The position numbers were made by a program, and so were the translations under genes. DNA of 64,000 nt, from contig NZ_SPMY01000053.1 in assembly GCF_012939955.1 (NCBI RefSeq), positions 26,846 to 90,845 of the forward strand. Direction: 5' to 3'. This DNA is from Candidatus Accumulibacter phosphatis. GTDB taxonomy: Bacteria; Pseudomonadota; Gammaproteobacteria; Burkholderiales; Rhodocyclaceae. Below the pieces are notes generated by a model. It searched no databases, was not told where the DNA came from, and saw only the letters and a list, made by a program, of their open reading frames with translations. Below are positions 56,675 through 64,000 of the stretch, in pieces (the stretch's first letter is position 1; each line of letters opens with the position of its first letter).

Positions 56675-58411
56675 ATGCGCACTTCCCGTTTTTTTCTGGC
56701 GACGCTCAAAGAGGCGCCTTCCGACGCCGAGGTGATCAGCCACCAGTTGATGGTGCGCGCCGGAATGATCAAGCGGCTCGCTGGCGGGATCTACACCTGG
56801 ATGCCGCTGGGCTTGCGCGTGCTGCGCAAGGTGGAGAGGATCGTGCGCGAGGAAATGGATCGTGCCGGGGCGATCGAATTGTCGATGCCGGCGGTGCAAC
56901 CGGCCGAGCTGTGGCAGGAATCCGGTCGCTGGGAGAAGTACGGTCCCGAGTTGCTGCGCTGCAAGGATCGCCACCAGCGTGATTTCGTCATTGGCCCGAC
57001 GCACGAAGAAGTGATTACCGACGTTGTGCGCAAGGACGTCAAGAGCTACCGCCAGCTACCGCTTCACTTTTACCAGGTGCAGGTCAAGTTCCGCGACGAA
57101 ATTCGGCCGCGCTTCGGGATCATGCGTGGCCGCGAGTTCCTGATGAAGGACGGTTATTCCTTCCACAGCAGTTTCGAAGACCTGCAGCGCGAATACTGCA
57201 ACATGTTTGAAACCTATACGCGCATCTTCACTCGCCTGGGACTGAAATTCCGCGCTGTTGCCGCGGATACCGGCTCGATCGGTGGTACGGGATCGCACGA
57301 GTTCCACGTTCTGGCCGATTCCGGTGAGGACGCACTGGCCTATTGCCCGGATTCGGATTTCGCGGCCAATGTCGAACTGGCGGAAGCCCTTGCTCCGGCG
57401 GTTGCGCGTCCGCCTGCGGCGGAGACTTTGCTGAAGGTCGCCACGCCGGGCCGCATCACCTGTGCCGACGTCGCCGAGTTTCTCGGCTTGCCGCTGATTC
57501 GAACGGTGAAGGTGATCGCCATCGTCCTCAACCCGGAGGCCGCGGAGGCCGAAAGTCCCGGGCAATTGGCGATGATTCTTCTGCGCGGCGACCACAACCT
57601 CAACGAAGTGAAAGCGGCCAAGCACCTCGGCGAGTTTCGCTTTGCGCGGGAAGACGAGATTATTGCCGCACTGGGCTGTCAGCCCGGCTATCTCGGTCCG
57701 GTGGCGGTTGGTGAGGTAGCGATTTACGTTGATCGCAGCGTTGCCGTGATGGGCGACTTCGTTTGCGGCGCCAACGAAGCCGGCTACCACCTGACAGGCG
57801 TGAATTTTGGCCGCGACATCACAGCGCCGACGCTGGTCGCCGATTTCAGGAACGTCGTCGCCGGCGACCCGTCTCCTGACGGCAAAGGCTGCCTGGAACT
57901 CTGCCGTGGCGTCGAGGTGGGGCATATCTTCCAGCTGCGTACCAAGTACGCCGAGGCGCTCAAATGCAGCTTTCTCGACGAGAGCGGCCAGAGCAGGATC
58001 ATGGAAATGGGGTGTTACGGGATCGGCGTCACGCGCATCGTTGGGGCGGCCATCGAGCAGGGGCACGATCAACGTGGTATCCGCTTCCCGGCGACGATTG
58101 CCCCATTCGAAGTCTGTATCGTGCCGATGGGCTATGCCAAGAGCGAAACCGTCAAGGCCGCGGCCGATGCTCTTTACGCCGAACTGGGCGGCGCCGGTAT
58201 CGACGTGCTGCTCGACGACCGTAACGAGCGTCCGGGTGTGATGTTTGCGGAAATGGAACTGATCGGCATCCCGCACCGGGTGGTCGTTGGCGACCGCGGC
58301 CTCGCCGAGGGCAAGCTCGAGTACAAGGGCCGTGGCGACAGCGAGTCGCAGATGCTGCCGCTGGCCGAGATCGGCCCCTTCCTGAAAGCCAGGCTGTGCG
58401 CCGCTCCCTGA
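56675..58411 (+). CDS. proS: Prolyl-tRNA synthetase (bacterial type)
   Basis: 578 residues from ATG at 56675 ([20 protein letters not shown]). Class II core: [10 protein letters not shown] motif 2, [21 protein letters not shown], and motif 3 [13 protein letters not shown]. Between them lies the INS editing domain (about 220-400), so it is the long ProS form that clears alanyl-tRNA(Pro). The following transglycosylase gene overlaps its end by 16 bases. Confidence 0.96.
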   Translation: MRTSRFFLATLKEAPSDAEVISHQLMVRAGMIKRLAGGIYTWMPLGLRVLRKVERIVREEMDRAGAIELSMPAVQPAELWQESGRWEKYGPELLRCKDRHQRDFVIGPTHEEVITDVVRKDVKSYRQLPLHFYQVQVKFRDEIRPRFGIMRGREFLMKDGYSFHSSFEDLQREYCNMFETYTRIFTRLGLKFRAVAADTGSIGGTGSHEFHVLADSGEDALAYCPDSDFAANVELAEALAPAVARPPAAETLLKVATPGRITCADVAEFLGLPLIRTVKVIAIVLNPEAAEAESPGQLAMILLRGDHNLNEVKAAKHLGEFRFAREDEIIAALGCQPGYLGPVAVGEVAIYVDRSVAVMGDFVCGANEAGYHLTGVNFGRDITAPTLVADFRNVVAGDPSPDGKGCLELCRGVEVGHIFQLRTKYAEALKCSFLDESGQSRIMEMGCYGIGVTRIVGAAIEQGHDQRGIRFPATIAPFEVCIVPMGYAKSETVKAAADALYAELGGAGIDVLLDDRNERPGVMFAEMELIGIPHRVVVGDRGLAEGKLEYKGRGDSESQMLPLAEIGPFLKARLCAAP

Positions 58412-59037
58412 CGCGTTTTCCGTTGCTGCCCGCGCTGCCGCTGGCAGTGCTGGTGGCCCTGCTGTTTGCACCACTCGCGGCACTCGCCGGTGCGCAGAAG
58501 TACGAACCGCTCTCAGCCAGTGTGCATGGCGCGCTGTCACGCTCGGTTTCCGACCGCGCGCCGCAGCACAGCTCTTTCGAGGATTCTGCGGTCGCCACCG
58601 ACTGGCTCGCCGAGATGTCGGGACGCCTCGCCAAGCGCATTCCCGACCCGGTCGCCAGGCTCGAATTCCTGCGCTCGGTGCACTACGAAGCAACGCGCGC
58701 CGGTCTTGACCCGCAGTTGGTTCTTGGTCTGATCCAGGTCGAAAGCGGCTTCAAGAAGTACGCCGTATCGAGCGCCGGTGCGCGCGGCTTCATGCAGGTG
58801 ATGCCCTTCTGGGTCAAACTGGTCGGACGCAGCGACGACAACCTGTTCCATCTGCGCACCAATCTGCGCTACGGATGCACCATCCTTCGCCACTACCTCG
58901 ACATCGAGCGCGGCGATCTCTACCGCGCGCTCGGCCGTTACAACGGCAGTCTCGGTCAGGCCGCCTATCCGAACATGGTGCGTGCCGCCTGGGACAAGCA
59001 GTGGAAGTACACCCGGAGCGCGCTGGCGCTACGCTGA
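58396..59037 (+). CDS. Lytic transglycosylase (SLT family), exported
   Basis: 213 residues from a GTG at 58396 that overlaps the proS end. Signal peptide ([24 protein letters not shown]). SLT domain: catalytic glutamate in [20 protein letters not shown], then [18 protein letters not shown] and ALGRYNGS. Cuts peptidoglycan glycan strands in the periplasm. It ends two bases before the second 157-bp repeat. Confidence 0.92.
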   Translation: MRRSLTRFPLLPALPLAVLVALLFAPLAALAGAQKYEPLSASVHGALSRSVSDRAPQHSSFEDSAVATDWLAEMSGRLAKRIPDPVARLEFLRSVHYEATRAGLDPQLVLGLIQVESGFKKYAVSSAGARGFMQVMPFWVKLVGRSDDNLFHLRTNLRYGCTILRHYLDIERGDLYRALGRYNGSLGQAAYPNMVRAAWDKQWKYTRSALALR

Positions 59038-59038
59038 G

Positions 59039-59195
59039 GCGATTGCCGGAAAAGAACGTACCAGATTGCGCCGGATTTTCGGTCGTCTTCAAGGCGCGAC
59101 AACAGGCGCATAGTCGAACTATGTAACTGTTGTCGCAACACAGAAAACGGGCGAAAAGACAAGCAGGATGGTCGGTTATTTGACAGAAATCGCCT
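59039..59195. repeat. 157-bp inverted-repeat element, copy 2
   Basis: Near-identical to 37669-37825. The termini, counting the flanking A at 59038, are perfect inverted repeats AGGCGATT and AATCGCCT. The core is a long hairpin: GCGACAAC...CATAGT-cga-ACTATG...GTTGTCGC. It sits between the convergent 3' ends of the transglycosylase gene and ffh. No coding capacity. Confidence 0.88.
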
Positions 59196-59205
59196 GAGTT
59201 GGCGT

Positions 59206-60561
59206 TCAGCGCATCCCCGGCATCATCCCCTTCAGGCCGCGCATGAGTTGGCCGATGCCGCCCTTGGAGAACTGCTTCATCATTTTCTGCGTCTGCTCGA
59301 ACTGCTTCAGCAGGCGATTGACTTCCTGCACCTGAACCCCGGCACCGAGCGCGATGCGCCGCTTGCGCGCGGCCTTGAGCAACTCCGGGTTGATCCGTTC
59401 GCTCGGCGTCATCGAGTTGATGATGCCTTCGATGCGTGCCACCGCCTTCTCCTCGCCGCCGGCCGGCAACTGTCCGGCCGCTTGCGAAAACTGCGCCGGC
59501 AGCTTCTCCATCATCGACGACAGGCCGCCCATCTTGCGCATCTGACTGATCTGGCCCTTGAAGTCGTTGAGGTCGAAGCCTTTTCCTGACTTCAGCTTCT
59601 TGGCGAAGTCGACCGCCTGTTGCTCGTCGATGCCCTTCCTGGCGTCTTCGATCAGCGACAGTACGTCGCCCATGCCGAGGATTCGCGACGCCATACGCTC
59701 CGGGTGAAACGCTTCGAGCCCGGTCAGTTTCTCGCCGACGCCCGCATATTTGATCGGTTTGCCAGTGACGTGCCGCACCGACAGCGCCGCGCCACCGCGC
59801 GCGTCACCGTCGAGCTTGGTGAGGATGATGCCGGTCAGCGGCAGCGCTTCGCTGAAGGCCTTGGCGGTATTGATGGCGTCCTGACCGAGCATGGCATCGA
59901 CGACGAACAGTGTCTCGATCGGCTTGACCGCCGCGTGCAGCTCGGCGATCTCCTGCATCATCGCCTCGTCGATTGCCAGCCGGCCGGCGGTGTCGACCAG
60001 CAGTACGTCGTGGAAGTGCCGCTTCGCCCAGTCGAGCGCGTTGCGCGCGATCTCGACCGGCTTCTCGCTCGGCGTCGAAGGCATGAAGTCCACGCCCGCC
60101 TGCGCGGCGACGGTCTTCAACTGTTCGATGGCGGCCGGACGGTAAACGTCGCAGGAAACCACCAGCACTTTCTTCTTCTGCGTCTCGCGCAACATCTTGG
60201 CCAGCTTGCCGACGGTGGTCGTCTTGCCGGCACCCTGCAGGCCGGCCATGAGCATCACCGCCGGCGGCTGCGTGGCCATATTCAGGCCCGCGTGCTCCTC
60301 GCCCATCAGTTTCGTCAATTCGCGGTGGACGACGCCGATCAGGGCCTGCCCGGGGCTCAGCGAGCCGATCACTTCTTCACCGATCGCTTTTTCGCGCACA
60401 GCGGCGATCAGTTCCTTGATGGCAGGCAAAGCGACGTCGGCTTCGAGCAAAGCGAGGCGAACTTCGCGTAGCGCGTCGCCAATATTGGCTTCGGTCAGGC
60501 GCGCTTCACCGCGCAGCGTCTTCATGACGCGGGCAAGACGTTGGGTCAGGTTGTCGAGCAT
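59206..60561 (-). CDS. ffh: Signal recognition particle protein Ffh
   Basis: 451 residues from ATG at 60561 (MLDNLTQRLARVMKTLRGEA). NG domain: GLQGAGKTTTVGKLAKML, DTAGRLAIDEAMM, TKLDGDARGGAALS. Methionine-rich M domain at the C-terminus (QTQKMMKQFSKGGIGQLMRG). Targets membrane proteins to SecYEG with 4.5S RNA. Divergent from the cytochrome c assembly-type gene. Confidence 0.97.
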   Translation of the reverse strand: MLDNLTQRLARVMKTLRGEARLTEANIGDALREVRLALLEADVALPAIKELIAAVREKAIGEEVIGSLSPGQALIGVVHRELTKLMGEEHAGLNMATQPPAVMLMAGLQGAGKTTTVGKLAKMLRETQKKKVLVVSCDVYRPAAIEQLKTVAAQAGVDFMPSTPSEKPVEIARNALDWAKRHFHDVLLVDTAGRLAIDEAMMQEIAELHAAVKPIETLFVVDAMLGQDAINTAKAFSEALPLTGIILTKLDGDARGGAALSVRHVTGKPIKYAGVGEKLTGLEAFHPERMASRILGMGDVLSLIEDARKGIDEQQAVDFAKKLKSGKGFDLNDFKGQISQMRKMGGLSSMMEKLPAQFSQAAGQLPAGGEEKAVARIEGIINSMTPSERINPELLKAARKRRIALGAGVQVQEVNRLLKQFEQTQKMMKQFSKGGIGQLMRGLKGMMPGMR

Positions 60562-60592
60562 TTGGATTCCAGCTTGGTGTAAACTCAAAAAA

Positions 60593-61432
60593 ATGCCAGA
60601 CATTCTACTGCAGCTTCTCCCGCACATCGTTTCATCGCTGATTTACGCGGCGATGGGCGTGCATTTCTGGCATACGCGCTGGCGTGAAAGCGACCGCCCA
60701 CTGGTCACCCTGCCGATGCAGGGCTGGGAACGCGGAGTCCTCTTCGTGGCCTTGGTGGTCCAGGGTTTCGGGCTTTACCAGGGGCTGTTCGCTGCCGGTG
60801 GCATGCGCTTCTCGTTCAGTTTCGCGATGTCGTTGATGCTCTGGCTGGCCGTCCTCATCTACTGGCTGGAAAGCTTCCACTCACGCATGGACGGGTTGCA
60901 GCCGATGGTCCTGCCACTGGCCGCGCTCGGCGCGCTGGCGCCGGCAGTGTTTCCACAACTACGCGTCATTGCGCACGCTGGCGCCTGGGGTTTCCAACTG
61001 CATTTTCTCACCGCGATGCTGGCCTACAGCCTGTTCACCCTCTCCGCATTGCACGCCATCTTCATGGGCTTCGCCGAGCGCAAGTTGCATCAGCGGGCGG
61101 TTACCAAGAGCCTGACCAGCCTGCCGCCGATCCTGACCATGGAAGCGCTGCTTTTTCGCATGATCACGGTCGCCTTTCTGCTGCTCACCGTGGCCCTGCT
61201 CAGTGGCGTCATGTTCTCCGAAGCCATTTTCGGCAAGGCCATGGTTCTCGACCACAAGACCTTGTTCGCCTTCGCCTCATGGGCGATCTTTGCCGCCCTG
61301 CTGGTCGGCCGTCGCATCTACGGCTGGCGCGGCCGCATTGCGCTACGCTGGACGCTGGCCGGGTTTTTGGTGCTGCTGCTGGCCTATATGGGCAGCCGCT
61401 TTGTCGCCGAAGTCCTGCTGCATCGCTTCTGA
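60593..61432 (+). CDS. CcsA/YpjD-type cytochrome c assembly-like membrane protein
   Basis: 279 residues with eight predicted membrane helices. The ATG at 60593 gives MPDILLQLLPHIVSSLIYAA. Conserved histidines in helices include HAGAWGFQLHFLTAMLAYS and MVLDHKTLFAFASW, as in the CcsA/CcmC heme-handling family, but the tryptophan-rich WWD motif is not obvious. Genes of this type next to ffh are usually annotated as inner membrane YpjD. Role: probably heme handling or inner membrane transport. Confidence 0.82.
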   Translation: MPDILLQLLPHIVSSLIYAAMGVHFWHTRWRESDRPLVTLPMQGWERGVLFVALVVQGFGLYQGLFAAGGMRFSFSFAMSLMLWLAVLIYWLESFHSRMDGLQPMVLPLAALGALAPAVFPQLRVIAHAGAWGFQLHFLTAMLAYSLFTLSALHAIFMGFAERKLHQRAVTKSLTSLPPILTMEALLFRMITVAFLLLTVALLSGVMFSEAIFGKAMVLDHKTLFAFASWAIFAALLVGRRIYGWRGRIALRWTLAGFLVLLLAYMGSRFVAEVLLHRF

Positions 61433-61514
61433 GCCAGTATTCGCAGGCGCGTACTGGCTTTCCACCGGCAGCGCATCGCCATCCTTTTCGAATGACAAAC
61501 CGAGGAGTATCAGC

Positions 61515-61898
61515 ATGGACAAAGTAGCGAATCCCGTCGGATGGTTCGAGATCTACGTTTCCGACATGACCCGCGCGCGCGACTTCTACACGGCGGTTTT
61601 CGGTCGTGAGCTGACGGCGCTGCCGGAAATCGGCGAGGAGGGCGAAATGTATGCGTTTTCCTGGGTCGAGGGCGGCGGCGGTGCTGCCGGGGCGCTGGTG
61701 CGGCACCCGATGAACGCTCCGGGAAAGGGCGGCACGATGGTCTATTTCAACTGCGAGGATGCCGCCAACGAAGCCGAACGCGCGGTCGAAGCGGGTGGTC
61801 GGGTCATCCAGCCGAAGATGGCAATCGGTCAGTACGGCCATATCGCGCTGGTTCAGGACACAGAAGGCAACATCATCGGCTTGCACTCGATGCAGTAG
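61515..61898 (+). CDS. VOC-family (glyoxalase-like) protein
   Basis: 127 residues. VOC fold: GWFEIYVSDMTRARDFYTAV at the start and HIALVQDTEGNIIGLHS at the end, with potential metal ligands H and E. Resembles the small YcgJ/CarO-type lyase-dioxygenase group; substrate unknown. GAGGAG precedes the ATG at 61515. Transcribed alone or with the upstream gene. Confidence 0.85.
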   Translation: MDKVANPVGWFEIYVSDMTRARDFYTAVFGRELTALPEIGEEGEMYAFSWVEGGGGAAGALVRHPMNAPGKGGTMVYFNCEDAANEAERAVEAGGRVIQPKMAIGQYGHIALVQDTEGNIIGLHSMQ

Positions 61899-62023
61899 GC
61901 AAGGGCGCATGCGCTGTGCGGCGGCGGGCTCGCCCGAGCGCCGTCGCCGCGCACCGATGCTTGCCGATCGCGGCGGCAGATGGCAAGCTCCTTCCTCGAT
62001 GACACACTCGAGGAGTGCTTCCG

Positions 62024-62689
62024 ATGCAGCAGATTTTTCTCTACGGCGATTCCCTGTCCTGGGGGCTCATTCCGGAAACACGGCGTCGCCTGCGTTTCGA
62101 CGAGCGCTGGCCGGGGGTGATGGAAACCGCGCTCAACACCGCCGGCCGCCGGGTGCGTGTCATCGAGGACTGCCTCAACGGTCGCCGAACCGTCTGGGAC
62201 GATCCCTTCAAGCCCGGGCGCAAGGGCATCGACGGTCTCGCCCAGCGCATCGAGAGCCATTCGCCGCTAGCGCTGGTGATCGTGATGCTCGGCAGCAACG
62301 ATTTTCAGTCGATGCACCCACACAACGCCTGGCACTCGGCGCAGGGGCTCGGCGCCCTGGTCAATGCCATTCGCCAGGCGCCGATCGAACCGGACATGCC
62401 GGTGGCGCCGATTCTCCTCGTCGCACCGCCGCCGCAGCAGGAACCGCGAGGGACGATCGCGCCGAAGTTCGTGGGTGGCGATCGCAAATGTATTGGCCAC
62501 GCCGCTGCTTGCCGCGAGGTGGCCGACACGCTTGGTTGTCACTTTTTTGATGCTGGAACAGTGGCAGAAGTCAGCCAGATCGACGGGGTGCATCTCGACG
62601 CCGACCAGCATGCACGCCTGGGGGCTGCGCTGGCGAAAGTGGTGGACGGGCTCCTGCTCGAAGCGCTGACCGGCGTCCTGCCCGGGTAG
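62024..62689 (+). CDS. SGNH/GDSL-family hydrolase
   Basis: 221 residues from ATG at 62024. Catalytic serine in the GDSL block FLYGDSLSWGLIP, oxyanion residues in VIVMLGSNDFQ, and the Asp-His pair in IDGVHLDADQH. An intracellular arylesterase-type enzyme; no signal peptide is present. A GAGGAG lies upstream. Confidence 0.9.
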   Translation: MQQIFLYGDSLSWGLIPETRRRLRFDERWPGVMETALNTAGRRVRVIEDCLNGRRTVWDDPFKPGRKGIDGLAQRIESHSPLALVIVMLGSNDFQSMHPHNAWHSAQGLGALVNAIRQAPIEPDMPVAPILLVAPPPQQEPRGTIAPKFVGGDRKCIGHAAACREVADTLGCHFFDAGTVAEVSQIDGVHLDADQHARLGAALAKVVDGLLLEALTGVLPG

Positions 62690-62708
62690 CGGCGCGCGCT
62701 GCACTGGC

Positions 62709-62825
62709 GAGGCGGGGAATTGAGGGAGCATGCTCCCTGCCCGGCGAACGATTCCGGCGTGCAAGCCGGAATGCGCACGGCAAGTGAAGGGAGACGGTCA
62801 GGACTTCCACAGTCATGACCGTCAG
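62709..62825. repeat. REP-like composite repeat, copy 5 (second module and right end only)
   Basis: Has GAGGCGGGGAATT, the palindrome AGGGAGCATGCTCCCT, ATTCCGGC/GCCGGAAT and the end AGTCATGACCGTCAG, but lacks the AGTCGC hairpin module. Its TCA at 62822-62824 is the stop codon of the minus-strand OsmC-like gene. Confidence 0.82.
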
Positions 62826-63301
62826 TTTGTTGGCGCGGCAAGCACCGGTTCGCAACGCACTTCGGATCTCACCGAGTTGGCGATGAAGCATTCCGCGTGC
62901 GCCCGGTGGTGCATCTGCGCCAGCTCGTTGCGCGCAGGCTGGCGATCACCCGAGAATGCCACCTCGGGCTTGAGGGTGACAACGGTGATTGCCAGCTTGC
63001 CGTCGCCATTTTTTGCCATCACGCCGACCGGGTTGTCGGCGTAGCGATCGACGCAGAAGCCGCGCCGGGCGGCGATTGAAAGAAACCAAAGCATGTGGCA
63101 ACTCGCCAGCGAAGCGACGAAAGCTTCTTCGGGATCCACCGCTGCCGGGTCGGACATGGGTACCGGCACGACGTGCGGCGACGACGAAGCGGGGATTTCC
63201 AGACCGCCATCGAAGCGCAGCAGGTGCCGGCGGCTATAGCGGTTGTCCAGGAAATCCTGCTCGCCACGGAGCCAGAGAAGGTGTGCGCAGTATTCGGCCA
63301 T
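62822..63301 (-). CDS. OsmC-family protein (second)
   Basis: 159 residues from ATG at 63301 (MAEYCAHLLWLRGEQDFLDN). OsmC fold with VDPEEAFVASLASCHMLWFL (first cysteine in ASCHM) and HHRAHAECFIANSVRSEV (second cysteine). This group is annotated as OsmC family organic peroxide reductase. The stop lies inside repeat copy 5. Not closely similar to the OsmC protein at 53.8 kb. Confidence 0.82.
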   Translation of the reverse strand: MAEYCAHLLWLRGEQDFLDNRYSRRHLLRFDGGLEIPASSSPHVVPVPMSDPAAVDPEEAFVASLASCHMLWFLSIAARRGFCVDRYADNPVGVMAKNGDGKLAITVVTLKPEVAFSGDRQPARNELAQMHHRAHAECFIANSVRSEVRCEPVLAAPTN

Positions 63302-63505
63302 GGTCAGTCTCCCAGGGGCGATGTTCATCGGAGGTGCGAAGCTGGCAAGTAATCGCACAGCCGGCTCCTGGCGCGAAAGCGGAGCCGCTCCCGGGCGGCG
63401 AACTGTCGCTGGCGGGATCGAGTTGTGCAGTCGTCGAATGCTTGGATGGCTTGGATGGTTGACTACCGGCGTCAGGGTGGCCGAGAACGCTGGCCGTGAA
63501 AGAGG

Positions 63506-63869
63506 TCAATGCAGGGGAAATAATAGCGGTACGGCAAGCAGGGTCAGCACCATGGCCAGTAGTTGCAGGGGTACTCCCATTTTCACGAAGTCGTTGAAGC
63601 GGTAGCCGCCAGGTCCGAGAACCAGGGTGTTCACCGGCGAAGGCATGGGCGTCGAGAACGCTGTCGAGGCGGCGAGGGCAACAGGCATCAGGAAAGGGTA
63701 GGGGGGAGAGCTGCATGCTTGTTGCCGCGCCCATCGCAATGGGCGCCACCAGGACCGCCGTCGCGGTGTTGGAAATGAACTGACTGAAAAGCGAAGTCAG
63801 AACGAACAGGCCGGCCAGCAGCGCCAGTGGCCCCAGTTCGCCGAGGCTGGACACCAGGCCGGAGATCAT
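63506..63869 (-). pseudogene. SLC13-type transporter, C-terminal remnant with a homopolymer frameshift
   Basis: Only about 120 residues. The membrane-helix stretch from LLAGLFVLTSLFSQFISNTA to AIAMGAATS is typical of the end of SLC13/DASS dicarboxylate-sulfate transporters (VLVAPIA; SNTATAVL). The following helix (FLMPVALAASTAFSTPMPSP, then NTLVLGPGGYRFNDFVKMGV) is in another frame because of G6 at 63701-63706; five G would join them. Upstream, TAA lies one codon before the ATG, and the boundary coincides with the start of repeat copy 6. The N-terminal three quarters are missing. Confidence 0.7.
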
Positions 63870-63872
63870 CCG

Positions 63873-64000
63873 TTAATGTGAAAGTCGCGCAAGCGACTCA
63901 CGAAACTCCCTTCTCCCTTGCGGGAGAAGGGGCAGGGGGAAGAGGGAAAACGGTCATGGACTTTCATGATTTGGGTGGTCTCCACGTGTCATGACCCGTT
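63873..64000. repeat. REP-like composite repeat, copy 6 (short form)
   Basis: Starts TTAATGTGAAAGTCGCG with hairpin AGTCGC-gcaa-GCGACT, then CCCTTCTCCC-ttgc-GGGAGAAGGG. Its end, GTGTCATGACCCGTT, coincides with the window edge. It abuts the 5' side of the transporter remnant. Confidence 0.85.

Noticed and set aside
16673..64000. CRISPR array
   Set aside because: Repeats are hairpin-forming, scattered and at gene ends; no regular spacers or cas genes.

Overview
The window is GC-rich, gene-dense chromosomal DNA. Its housekeeping genes (rplM-rpsI, argC, a bactofilin block and erpA, coq7, rppH with a CNP1-like gene, proS, ffh, purM/hda/pcnB/folK) point to a betaproteobacterium. I infer the Rhodocyclaceae/Candidatus Accumulibacter neighbourhood from gene order and protein style; no rRNA or database search supports this. 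No rRNA, tRNA, CRISPR array or transposase gene was found.

Region by region. (1) 1-15.3 kb is a signalling block: the N-terminus of a chemoreceptor, a 1306-residue multi-PAS histidine kinase, a hemerythrin-histidine kinase, a PAS-GGDEF-EAL-REC protein, a CheB-CheR-PAS hybrid, another histidine kinase, a stand-alone receiver and an RpfG-like REC/HD-GYP phosphodiesterase. Together they look like an oxygen- or redox-linked phosphorelay acting on c-di-GMP and chemotaxis. (2) 15.5-30.6 kb is the most unusual part: a ComEC-like metallo-beta-lactamase protein, a CHAT protease, a patatin phospholipase, a caspase-like protease, a ~2056-residue protein with two alpha/beta-hydrolase domains plus CHAT and a helical tail, a 38-residue lipoprotein, and a protein with a TIR/deoxyribosyltransferase-like N-terminus and a TPR-like middle. 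I read this as a candidate protease-plus-lipase conflict (cell-death or anti-phage) island. (3) 30.8-50 kb holds metabolic and envelope genes: a DJ-1/PfpI protein, aconitase, sirtuin plus radical SAM, a Kef antiporter, an NlpC/P60 lipoprotein, gabD, folK-pcnB-HAD-hda, purM and a TrkA-type K+ channel. (4) 50-64 kb holds the housekeeping block, ending in an SLC13 transporter remnant.

Two families of non-coding repeats run through the window. A composite REP-like family (six copies) sits at gene ends, and its terminal bases form the stop codons of four neighbouring genes. A 157-bp element with terminal inverted repeats occurs twice, at 37.7 and 59.0 kb. A strong promoter and a rho-independent terminator at 53.4-53.5 kb on the minus strand frame a ~116-nt small RNA candidate with CCUCC-type anti-Shine-Dalgarno motifs.

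Seven genes are broken by single-base indels. Six of these are an extra base in a run of six or more (A8, C9, G7, C6, T7, C6 in coding sense) and one is a missing base. An eighth single-base break lies in the already decayed bactofilin locus. The pattern suggests sequencing or assembly error more than true pseudogenes, so I describe the restored proteins and flag each break.
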